From: Gammaproteobacteria bacterium | Lineage (GTDB): Bacteria > Pseudomonadota > Gammaproteobacteria > HK1 | Assembly: GCA_020444775.1 (NCBI GenBank) | Contig: JAGRHX010000686.1 | Location: 1-14,969 of the forward strand | Reading direction: 5' to 3' | DNA length: 14,969 nucleotides | Part shown: in pieces, positions 6,986-13,547 of the stretch | How positions within the stretch are numbered: position 1 is the first letter of the stretch | Layout: each line of letters starts with the position of its first letter | Notes under the pieces: model-generated | What the model saw: only the letters and a program-made list of their open reading frames with translations | What the model was told of the DNA's origin: nothing | The model's database searches: none | Program-made: the position numbers and the translations under genes

Positions 6986-8113
6986 TCATTGGGTCATCGC
7001 CGCGTAGCGGTTGAGATGGTACTCGGTGCTGCCGAACAGGCTGCAGTACAGGGTCAGGGCACGAAAATAGTGGCCGATGGCGAGCTCTTCGGTCATGCCC
7101 ACACCGCCGTGCAGTTGCACGATCTCCTGACCCACGGCACGCGCCCGTCTGCCGATGAAAGCCTTGGCACCGGACACCGCGATGCGGCGCGCGGCGGCGT
7201 CTTCCTCGTCCAGATGCCGCGCCACCCGCTGCACCATGGTCTGGGCCTCGGTGACACGCATGTACATGTCGACCATGCGATGCTGGATGACCTGGAACCT
7301 GCCAATGGGCTGGCCGAACTGCTCGCGGGTCTTCACATACTCCAGGGTCTGCCCGTACGAAGCGTCCATGCTGCCCACCGCCTGCGCGGAGCGTGCCGCG
7401 ATCGCCCACTGCACCGCGCTCTCCAGCACTTCCAGCCCTCGCTCCGCGCCGACCAGCATCACCGCGGGCGTGTCGTTCAAGGCCAGATTGGCACCCCGGC
7501 TGCCATCCATCATCGGATAGTGCTCCAGCGACAGTCCGCTGGCGTTGCGGTCTACCACGAACAGCCCGACACCGGCCTCATCACGAACCCCGCCGGACAG
7601 CCGGGCCGCCACGATCAGCTTGTCGGCCGACGGCGCATCGAGCACCGCGATCTTGCCGCCGCTCAAGGCGTAACCGTTGCCGGCCGCGCTCGCCCGGGTC
7701 TCGACGTGGTGTAGATCGTAGCGCGATCCGGCCTCGGCGAAGGCCAGGCTGACGAGCAGCTGGCCACCGGCGATGCGTTCGAGCATCTCACCACGCAGCT
7801 CGGCGTTGTCGGCCAGCGCCACGGCCCTGGCAGCCAGCACCGCGGTGCTGATGAACGGCTCCAGAACCAGCGATCGGCCGAAGCCTTCGCAGACCACCAT
7901 GTTCTCCAGCGGTCCGCCGCCCAGACCTCCGACATCCTCCGGCAGGCTGACCGCGAGCCAGCCCAGCTCCGCGAACTGCGCCCAGTTGTCCTTGCTGAAG
8001 CCGAGCTCGCTCTGCACCAGCTTGCGGCGCGCGTCGAAGCTGTAGCCACGCTCGAGAAAGCGCGCCACGCTCTGCTGCAGCAGGCTCTGCTCATCGCTCA
8101 GTTGCAGACTCAT
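6986..8113 (-). CDS. Acyl-CoA dehydrogenase, second subunit/paralogue
   Basis: A 375-residue acyl-CoA dehydrogenase-family protein. Visible marks are the N-terminal LSDEQSLLQQSVARFLERGY, GWLAVSLPEDVGGLGGG, a degenerate central signature (LAFAEAGSRYDL), KTREQFGQPIGRFQVIQHRM in the C-terminal helical domain, LHGGVGMTEELAIGHYFRAL, and a C-terminus with LFGSTEYHLNRYA instead of IYxGxxEIQ. Proteins of this form are usually encoded beside a second acyl-CoA dehydrogenase and in known cases (mycobacterial ChsE pairs, for example) form an alpha2beta2 enzyme. The neighbour 14 nt upstream fits that role. The start is the ATG at 8113 with GGAG 8 nt before it; an in-frame TTG at 8131 is possible but overlaps the preceding gene's end. 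It probably dehydrogenates a CoA thioester side chain as the partner of the upstream protein. Confidence 0.88.
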   Translation of the reverse strand: MSLQLSDEQSLLQQSVARFLERGYSFDARRKLVQSELGFSKDNWAQFAELGWLAVSLPEDVGGLGGGPLENMVVCEGFGRSLVLEPFISTAVLAARAVALADNAELRGEMLERIAGGQLLVSLAFAEAGSRYDLHHVETRASAAGNGYALSGGKIAVLDAPSADKLIVAARLSGGVRDEAGVGLFVVDRNASGLSLEHYPMMDGSRGANLALNDTPAVMLVGAERGLEVLESAVQWAIAARSAQAVGSMDASYGQTLEYVKTREQFGQPIGRFQVIQHRMVDMYMRVTEAQTMVQRVARHLDEEDAAARRIAVSGAKAFIGRRARAVGQEIVQLHGGVGMTEELAIGHYFRALTLYCSLFGSTEYHLNRYAAMTQ

Positions 8114-8127
8114 CGCACGCTCTCCCC

Positions 8128-9297
8128 TCAAAGCCCGAGGATGGCCTTGGCCATCACGTTGTGCTGGATTTCGTTACTGCCGGCGTAGATGGTCGCGGCA
8201 CGCGTGAAATTCTAGGTGGCCGCGGACTGCAGGATCTCACGATCCTCGTCACTGAGCGCGGTGTTGAACGGGTAGGCCCGGTAGCCGGCGACCTCCAGGG
8301 TCAGCTCGGCGATGGCCTGCTGGATCTCGGTACCACGCACCTTGAGCATCGACGATTCGGCACCCGGCGCGTTCCCGGCGTCGGCGGCGGCGAGCATCTG
8401 ACTGTTGATGTCGTCCAGGCATTCCAGGTCGAGCTGCACCTCGGCGATACGCTGCGCCAGGTTCTCCTGGTCGATGAGCCGTCCGGCGCCGGCGTCCTGC
8501 CGGGCCAGCCGCTTGAGGTGCTCGAGCGCGACGAACGAGACCGGCAGTCGGATACCGTTGGTACGCTCGTGGGTGAGCAGGTACTTGGCGATGGTCCAGC
8601 CCTGCCCCTCGTCACCGACGAGGTTCTCGACCGGCACCCGCACGTCGTCGAAGAACACCTGATTGAGATGGTGACGACCGTCGATGGAGACGATCGGTCG
8701 GACCTCGATCCCCGGACTGTCCATGTCCATGAGCAAGAACGAGATGCCCTCCTGCTTCTTGCCCTCGTTGCTGGTCCGGACCAGGCAGAAGATACGGTTG
8801 GCACGGTGCGCGTAGGAGGTCCATATCTTCGAGCCGTTGACCACATAGTGGTCGCCGTCGCGCACCGCGCGAGTCTTCAGCGAGGCCAGGTCCGAGCCGG
8901 AGCCGGGCTCGGAATAGCCCTGACACCACCAGTCCTCATAGCTGCGGATACGCGGCAGGTAGTAGTCTTTCTGCGCTTTGGTGCCAAAGGTGTAGATGAC
9001 CGGTCCGAGCATGGTCACGCCCATGCTGTAGGGCAACGGTGCCTGCGCCTCGGCGCGGGCCTTTTCGAACAGATGCTTGCGGATCTGGCTCCAGCCGGTG
9101 CCACCATGCTCCACCGGCCAGTTGATGGTCAGCCAGCCCCGCTCGTTCAGCTTGCGTGCCCAGGCGACATTCTGTTCGGGGGTCATGGTGCCGAACATGA
9201 AGGCGTCACCCTTCAGCTCGTCGGGAGTATTCTGCTCGAACCAGGTCTTGACCTCGGCCACGAAGGCCAGGTCGTCGTCGGAACAGCGCTCGCTCAT
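8128..9297 (-). pseudogene. Acyl-CoA dehydrogenase interrupted by an in-frame TAG
   Basis: The frame encodes a typical FAD-dependent acyl-CoA dehydrogenase: PVEHGGTGWS, the CQGYSEPGSGSDLASL signature (125-140), NGSKIWTSYAHRA, DDVRVPVENLVGDEGQGW and LTHERTNGIR, whose Glu244 is a candidate catalytic base. After codon 361 there is a TAG at 8212-8214. Translation beyond it in the same frame gives 27 more residues ending IYAGSNEIQHNVMAKAILGL and a TGA at 8128-8130, which is exactly the conserved C-terminus of the family. Relatives usually have an aromatic residue such as Tyr at the TAG position. No frame change is needed, so one base substitution explains it. The start at 9297 has GGAG 7 nt upstream. 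A product ending at 8212 would lose a helix that contacts FAD and the neighbouring subunit. The cause may be a real nonsense mutation, a sequencing error, or readthrough. Confidence 0.85.
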
Positions 9298-9430
9298 CAG
9301 TACACTCCGTCGGCCGTGTTCGGCCGAGTGTACATCGAAGCAGACCACCGATGGACGCCGAGTCGACGCCTGGGTTGACCATGCGCAAGCCACCACGACG
9401 CCGCCAACGACCCCAAAGGAGAACCTGCCC
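9298..9430. promoter_or_regulatory. Divergent control region between acyl-CoA dehydrogenase and LLM genes
   Basis: This 133-bp spacer must hold the promoters for the minus-strand catabolic run and for the plus-strand monooxygenase. Its left part carries the inverted repeat listed separately. TTGACC at 9375-9380 resembles a -35 box for the plus strand, but no good -10 follows at 17 nt. The hexamer TACACT, a moderate -10 match, occurs on the plus strand at 9301-9306 and on the minus strand at 9332-9327, one in each arm of the repeat. No sigma-70 promoter can be assigned firmly. The monooxygenase ribosome site GGAG is at 9418-9421. Confidence 0.5.
9300..9333. repeat. Nested inverted repeat, candidate operator or 5'-leader hairpin
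   Basis: Perfect 8-bp outer arms, GTACACTC at 9300-9307 and GAGTGTAC at 9326-9333, enclose a second inverted repeat, CGGCC at 9311-9315 and GGCCG at 9322-9326. On the minus-strand transcript this folds into a 13-bp stem (8 + 5) with a 4-nt AACA loop and one 4-nt bulge. The Shine-Dalgarno of the acyl-CoA dehydrogenase (GGAG, complement of 9305-9308) lies in the 3' arm, 7 nt before the ATG. As DNA it could be a dimeric repressor site, for example for a TetR- or GntR-type regulator. As RNA it could mask the ribosome site. Neither role is demonstrated. Confidence 0.6.
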
Positions 9431-10579
9431 ATGCGCCCGGACCATCTACGCTTTGGCATCTTCCTGGCCCCCTTTCATCCGCTGGCCGAAGACCCGTCGG
9501 CGGCCCTGGACCGGGACATGGCGCTCATCGAGCATCTGGATCAGCTCGGCTATCACGAGGTCTGGGTCGGCGAGCACCACTCCGGCGGCTACGAGATCAT
9601 CGGTTCGCCCGAGTGCTTCATCGCCGCGGCGGCGGAGCGCACCCGCTGGATCCGCCTGGGCACTGGGGTCAGCTCGCTCCCCTACCATCATCCGTTCATC
9701 AACGCGGATCGGATCGTGCAGCTCGACCATCAGACCAAGGGACGGGTCATGTTCGGCGTCGGCCCGGGCGCGCTGGCCGGCGACGCATTCCGGATGGGGA
9801 TCGACCCACGCAATCAGCGGCGCATGATGAATGAGGCGCTGGATGCGATCGTGCCGCTGCTCGACGGTGAGCGGATCAGCATGAAGACCGACTGGTTCGA
9901 GCTGCGCGACGCGCAGTTGCAGCTACGCTCCTACACCCATCCACGGGTGGAGATGGCGGTTGCCTGCGCGCGCTCGCCGGCCGGTGCGCTGGCCGCCGGC
10001 CGGCACGGCCTCGGCATGCTGTCGATAGGCGGCACCTCGGACGACGCCATGGCCGCGCACAAGAACAACTGGGCCACGCTGCAGCAGTCGGCGCAGGAGC
10101 ACGGTAGGCAGGTGGCCCGCGAGGCCTGGCGTCTGGTCAGTCTGGCGCACATCGCCGAGACCCGCGAGCAGGCACGTCGAAACGTCGAGTTCGGCCTGGA
10201 GGACTTTGCCCGCTATTTCCGCGAGATCGCGACCTTCCCGATCATTCCGGCCGGCATCACCGATCCGTACAACTATCTGCTCGAGCACAAGATGGCGGTG
10301 ATCGGCACTCCGGACGATGCCATCGCCTACATCGAGCGGCTGCTGGAAGGCTCGGGTGGCTTCGGCGCCTTTCTGGAGCTGGCCCACAACTGGGCCGATT
10401 TCGCCGCCACCAAGCGTCACTACGAGCTGATGGCCCGCTATGTGATCCCGCACTTCCAGCGCAAGAACGAGCTTCGCCGCCAGAGCTACGACTACAGCCT
10501 GGAGAACCGCGACGTGTTCGTTGGCGCGGCGTCGGAAGCGGTGCAGTCCGAGATTGACCGACACCGCTCGCGCGGCTAG
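9431..10579 (+). CDS. LLM-class flavin-dependent monooxygenase (luciferase-like)
   Basis: A 382-residue TIM-barrel flavin monooxygenase of the bacterial luciferase-like family. These use FMNH2 or F420H2 supplied by a partner reductase to oxygenate organic substrates. Family blocks seen are FGIFLAPFHP (8-17), GYHEVWVGEHHSGGYE (40-55), IRLGTGVSSLPYHHP (74-88), DRIVQLDH, GRVMFGVGPGALAGDAF and a central AVACARSP. The C-terminal part has GTPDDAIAYIERL and GFGAFLELAHNWADF. From memory the closest annotated type is the limonene-1,2-monooxygenase-like group, which is a family label and not proof of terpene use. The ATG at 9431 has GGAG at 9418-9421 with 9-nt spacing; the open frame to 9077 runs antisense through the acyl-CoA dehydrogenase and is ignored. 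It ends with TAG. It diverges from the minus-strand catabolic run and may share its regulator. No flavin reductase is visible nearby. Confidence 0.92.
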   Translation: MRPDHLRFGIFLAPFHPLAEDPSAALDRDMALIEHLDQLGYHEVWVGEHHSGGYEIIGSPECFIAAAAERTRWIRLGTGVSSLPYHHPFINADRIVQLDHQTKGRVMFGVGPGALAGDAFRMGIDPRNQRRMMNEALDAIVPLLDGERISMKTDWFELRDAQLQLRSYTHPRVEMAVACARSPAGALAAGRHGLGMLSIGGTSDDAMAAHKNNWATLQQSAQEHGRQVAREAWRLVSLAHIAETREQARRNVEFGLEDFARYFREIATFPIIPAGITDPYNYLLEHKMAVIGTPDDAIAYIERLLEGSGGFGAFLELAHNWADFAATKRHYELMARYVIPHFQRKNELRRQSYDYSLENRDVFVGAASEAVQSEIDRHRSRG

Positions 10580-10770
10580 AGGCGATGACCTGGTGTAGAC
10601 CTTGGGGATGCACCTTGGGGACGCATCTAAAGCATCGAGTTCTTGAGCTGCCGCACAGTTCGCTTCGCAGCGACAGGTGCGTGCCTCGAATCGACACCAC
10701 GGCTGGTGCACACTGGCGCCAACCGCGCCGTTCGGCCCATCTGTACCCAAAGGCTTCAGGAAGCGTGACC
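10580..10770 (+). other. Intergenic spacer with tandem 13-bp repeat and hairpin
   Basis: The 191-bp spacer between the monooxygenase and the VPLPA protein contains no convincing gene. Two adjacent 13-bp units, starting CCTTGGGG at 10600-10612 and 10613-10625, differ at one base (ATGCA versus ACGCA). Further on, a two-step hairpin is possible: GCAC 10653-10656 with GTGC 10677-10680, and inside it TCGCT 10660-10664 with AGCGA 10669-10673. There is no T-run, so terminator function is weakly supported. The ribosome site for the next gene is AGGAA at 10758-10762. No clear promoter was found. Confidence 0.4.
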
Positions 10771-11502
10771 GTGCATCGTTCATTTCCCATCCGCAACCCG
10801 AGCGGGCTCCGCCTCGGGTCCACGGGCAGAGCAGGCCTGACGGGCACGCTGCTGCTGCTGTCCACACTGTTTCTCGGCGCCGCGCCGCTACAGGCCGCAA
10901 CCGCCGTGATGGGGATGGGCGTCATCGAGCTGGAGCATCGGGTCGATCCGATGCACAATCTCTTCCATGACGATTGGGGACATCCCTACGTCGGCGTCGG
11001 CAGCATGCAGAATCCCGAGCCCGGCGGCCTCGGCCTGGGCTTGGCGCCGCTCCCGGTGAGCCTCGGGGGGCTCGCCTTCGACTTCGCAAGCTTCGACGTG
11101 GTCGATATCTCGGCCACGGGGACCGTGCAGGACCTGGCTACCACCCGCACCGGTCCCGGCGGCGCGGAAACGCCGCAGGACCGGTTCAGCTTCCGGGATC
11201 TGCTGGTCTACTCGTTGATCGGGATCTGGAGCTCCGAAGCGGACCGGATCAATCCCATCGACCCGCTCGCCTCGCAGCCGGCGTTCGACATCGGCGCCAG
11301 CGCCCGGCTGCGCATTCCCGATGTGCCCCGGGCCTATCTGTTCCTGGCCGAGAATGATGGGGTATTCCACGACAACCTGGAGGGCGAATATCAGGTTGCG
11401 CTGGCGGTGAGCTCGGTACCGCTGCCAGCGGCGCTGGTCCTGTTCGCCGGCGCGCTCGGTGTGCTGCGCGCGCTCGCCGGGCGCCGTCGCCCACCGTATT
11501 GA
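10771..11502 (+). CDS. Secreted protein of unknown function with VPLPA-type C-terminal sorting tail
   Basis: A 243-residue protein I do not recognise in its central part. Residues about 20-42 form a signal peptide with a hydrophobic core (LLLLSTLFLGAA) and a likely cleavage near LQA|AT. The C-terminus reads VPLPAALVLFAGALGVLRAL followed by AGRRRPPY: the short motif, a transmembrane helix and a basic tail that define VPLPA/PEP-CTERM sorting signals. Such tails are processed by an exosortase/archaeosortase-type membrane enzyme, and the carriers are typically extracellular matrix proteins. The GTG at 10771 is chosen because AGGAA lies 8 nt upstream; a GTG at 10765 is the alternative. The mature region is Gly/Pro/Leu-rich without cysteines. 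It converges with the exopolysaccharide locus, which fits a biofilm-matrix role. No sortase gene is in the window. Confidence 0.75.
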   Translation: MHRSFPIRNPSGLRLGSTGRAGLTGTLLLLSTLFLGAAPLQAATAVMGMGVIELEHRVDPMHNLFHDDWGHPYVGVGSMQNPEPGGLGLGLAPLPVSLGGLAFDFASFDVVDISATGTVQDLATTRTGPGGAETPQDRFSFRDLLVYSLIGIWSSEADRINPIDPLASQPAFDIGASARLRIPDVPRAYLFLAENDGVFHDNLEGEYQVALAVSSVPLPAALVLFAGALGVLRALAGRRRPPY

Positions 11503-11544
11503 TCAGCCGCGGTTCCGCGCTCCCGGACTGAACGAGAGCCTTGC
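11503..11544. terminator. Possible bidirectional hairpin between convergent genes
   Basis: The 42-bp gap between the VPLPA protein and pgaD has CGCGG at 11508-11512 and CCGCG at 11515-11519, which would form a short GC stem with a GTTC loop. There is no T-run on either strand. Only the location between convergent genes supports a terminator. Confidence 0.25.
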
Positions 11545-12075
11545 TCAGGCCGCATCGCCATGAATGCGTGTCGCGGCCGCCCTGGCCTGTGCCGGTGTCA
11601 CGATCCGGCCATGCCCATCGAAGTGCAGCACCACGCGTCGGTCCCGGTGCCACAGTCTCACCATCGCCAGCGGCACCTCGAAATCGCTGGCCAGATCCGC
11701 CTCGCCCACGGCCTCCGGTGGTTGGCGGCGCTCCACCCCGCTGAATCGATGCTGATTGATCCGTGCCCAGACGATCAGTGCCCCGGATAGACACACGATC
11801 ACCAACAGGTAGGTGAGCAGCAGCCGACCGAGCACGGACCAGCCCGGGTACATCACGATCTGAGAGTAGACGAAGTGGCCCTCCGCCAGCCACGCCAGGG
11901 CGCTCAGCGCGGGCAGCCACAGATACAGATAGATCCCCCAGAAGATCAGGGTCAGGCTCCACGAGCCATAGCGCTGAACCAGACTCTGCAGGTCCGGACG
12001 CTCGATGATCGGCGGTTGATCGGGGCGCGACGCGGGTCCAGGCAGAGAAACCGGTCTGGCCGCGGTCTCAGGCAT
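11545..12075 (-). CDS. pgaD: PgaD-like exopolysaccharide synthesis subunit
   Basis: A 176-residue small inner-membrane protein. It has the PgaD layout: an N-terminal cytoplasmic stretch with IIERPDLQS (24-32), two transmembrane helices (about 40-64 with FWGIYLYLWLP, and 82-104), then WARINQHRFSGVERR (103-117), which resembles the conserved WxRYNxxRFxGxxRR of PgaD. In E. coli PgaD partners PgaC to form the active poly-beta-1,6-N-acetylglucosamine synthase, and both respond to cyclic di-GMP. The ATG at 12075 overlaps the last 8 nt of pgaC (ATGCCTGA), so translation is coupled; GGGG lies 8 nt before it. The C-terminal cytoplasmic tail (about 118-176) is longer than I would expect and ends in an Ala-rich stretch. 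It is the last gene of this minus-strand locus. Confidence 0.87.
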   Translation of the reverse strand: MPETAARPVSLPGPASRPDQPPIIERPDLQSLVQRYGSWSLTLIFWGIYLYLWLPALSALAWLAEGHFVYSQIVMYPGWSVLGRLLLTYLLVIVCLSGALIVWARINQHRFSGVERRQPPEAVGEADLASDFEVPLAMVRLWHRDRRVVLHFDGHGRIVTPAQARAAATRIHGDAA

Positions 12076-13393
12076 CGTTGCTACCCCTGGCAGTGTGCAC
12101 CGGCGTCCGGACCGGGCGCACGGATCCCCTCGCACTGTTTGCGATGCCACGGTCCGGGCTCTCCCAACGCGCGCGCAGACCGGACTTCTTGATCAGCGCT
12201 CTGGGGAGTGCGACCACCGCGGTGATTGCGTTGATCGTCCAGAAGGCCAGCGGATACCAGACCATCCAGTAGTAGTAGCGACCCAGACCCTTTTCGTAGC
12301 GGGAATCGATGCACAGGCTGACGGCGAACTGCAGCAGACAGGTCACCCCGATCAGGACCCCCGGCCAGGCCGGCAGCAAGGTCGATATACGCAACGGCTC
12401 GGGCATCGGCAGCAGCTGGCCGGCCAGCCACAACAGCATGATCGCACAGATGACGTACGACCAGATGATGCTCATCAGCAGCTCCAGGTAGACCATCCAC
12501 ATGCGGCGTTTGCGCCATCGCAACAGGTCCAGGGAGTACTTGATCAAGACCTCGGCGCCGCCTTGCGCCCAGCGCAGACGCTGCCTGAACAAGCCGCGAA
12601 AGGTCTCGGGCATCAGTATCCAGCACAGACAGTTCGGCTCGAAACGGATGTCCCAATGGTCCAGCTGCAGCTTCCAGGACACGTCGATGTCCTCGGTGAC
12701 CATGTCCGGGCTCCAGTAGCCGACCCGCTGCAGCGCCGACTTACGAAAGCCACTGACCACACCGGAGACCGTGAACACCCGACCATAGATGCGCTGGGCA
12801 CGCTTGATGAGACCGATGATCGAGGAGAACTCGCCGACTTGGATGCGCCCGAGCACGGTCGAGCGGGTTCGGATCCGGGGGTTGCCGGTGACCGCGCCTA
12901 CCCGCGGTCCGCTGACGAAGTGGTGCATGATCCAGCCAACCGCGGATCGGTCCAGAACGGCGTCACCGTCGATCGTGATCAGGAACTCATGGGGGGAGAC
13001 CAGCGCCCCCACCTTGAGCGCGACGGCCTTGCCTTGATTGCTCGTCAGATGAATCGCGCGCACGCTGGGGTGGCGTTCGGCGAGCGCATCGATGATCCGA
13101 TCGGTCCCATCGGTGCTGCCATCGTTGATCAGGACGATATCGAGCCCTGGGTAGTCCTGTTCGAGGAGGCTATGCACGGTCTCGGTGACGTGCTCGCGCT
13201 CGTTGTGACAGGGCACCAGCACCGAGGCCGGCGGCCGCTGCGCGTGTGGCCAGGGACGTCGCTCGAACACATGTCCGCCACGTCCCCAGTGCCAGTGATA
13301 GTAGACCCCGCCAACCATCCACACGTAGGCCATGAACAACGGGTAGTAGAAGGCGTACTCGAACAGCACGCTCATGATCCACGACGGACTCAT
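12068..13393 (-). CDS. pgaC: PgaC-like poly-beta-1,6-N-acetylglucosamine synthase (GT2)
   Basis: A 441-residue processive family 2 glycosyltransferase in the inner membrane, polymerising N-acetylglucosamine from UDP-GlcNAc. An N-terminal helix (about 7-31) precedes the GT-A domain with VLVPCHNERE (58-67), NDGSTDGT (90-97, Asp91), the DGDA metal motif (142-145), TEDIDVSW with the catalytic acid region (233-240) and QRLRWAQGG (271-279), the QxxRW signature. C-terminal membrane helices follow at about 300-327, 342-362 and 376-400. These blocks match PgaC/IcaA/HmsR rather than cellulose synthase, which would carry a PilZ domain and a different arrangement. The ATG at 13393 follows GGAAAGG with a 5-nt gap. 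The C-terminal tail after about 405 is basic and Ser-rich and overlaps pgaD. The gene order PgaB-like, pgaC, pgaD is that of the E. coli operon. Confidence 0.92.
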   Translation of the reverse strand: MSPSWIMSVLFEYAFYYPLFMAYVWMVGGVYYHWHWGRGGHVFERRPWPHAQRPPASVLVPCHNEREHVTETVHSLLEQDYPGLDIVLINDGSTDGTDRIIDALAERHPSVRAIHLTSNQGKAVALKVGALVSPHEFLITIDGDAVLDRSAVGWIMHHFVSGPRVGAVTGNPRIRTRSTVLGRIQVGEFSSIIGLIKRAQRIYGRVFTVSGVVSGFRKSALQRVGYWSPDMVTEDIDVSWKLQLDHWDIRFEPNCLCWILMPETFRGLFRQRLRWAQGGAEVLIKYSLDLLRWRKRRMWMVYLELLMSIIWSYVICAIMLLWLAGQLLPMPEPLRISTLLPAWPGVLIGVTCLLQFAVSLCIDSRYEKGLGRYYYWMVWYPLAFWTINAITAVVALPRALIKKSGLRARWESPDRGIANSARGSVRPVRTPVHTARGSNDA

Positions 13394-13547
13394 ACGGACC
13401 TTTCCGATTCAGCCGCCCAGGGCGTGAACGGTTCGAACACCACGGCTACCTCAGTCCGAGGATATGTCGACGCCTGGCCGCCGATCTGCAGACCAACCCT
13501 CGAGTATACGCCGCCACGCGGGTCGAGCATTGCGCTGTCGGAGCGGG
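13394..13547 (-). other. Spacer between PgaB-like gene and pgaC
   Basis: A 154-bp gap, unusually long for a pga operon. The 5' part of the minus-strand spacer has a 6-bp inverted repeat, CGGGTC 13544-13549 and GACCCG 13556-13561, that spans the stop codon of the PgaB-like gene without a following T-run. No small gene or clear promoter was found. The length allows a separate promoter for pgaCD. Confidence 0.3.

Noticed and set aside
8128..9297. Genome-wide recoding of TAG as a sense codon
   Set aside because: Two other genes in the window end in TAG at normal family lengths (6268-6270 and 10577-10579), so a local mutation, error or context-dependent readthrough is more likely.
8161..9378. 405-codon plus-strand open frame opposite the acyl-CoA dehydrogenase
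   Set aside because: It is fully antisense to conserved acyl-CoA dehydrogenase sequence, has no family motif, and has no ribosome site at its start.
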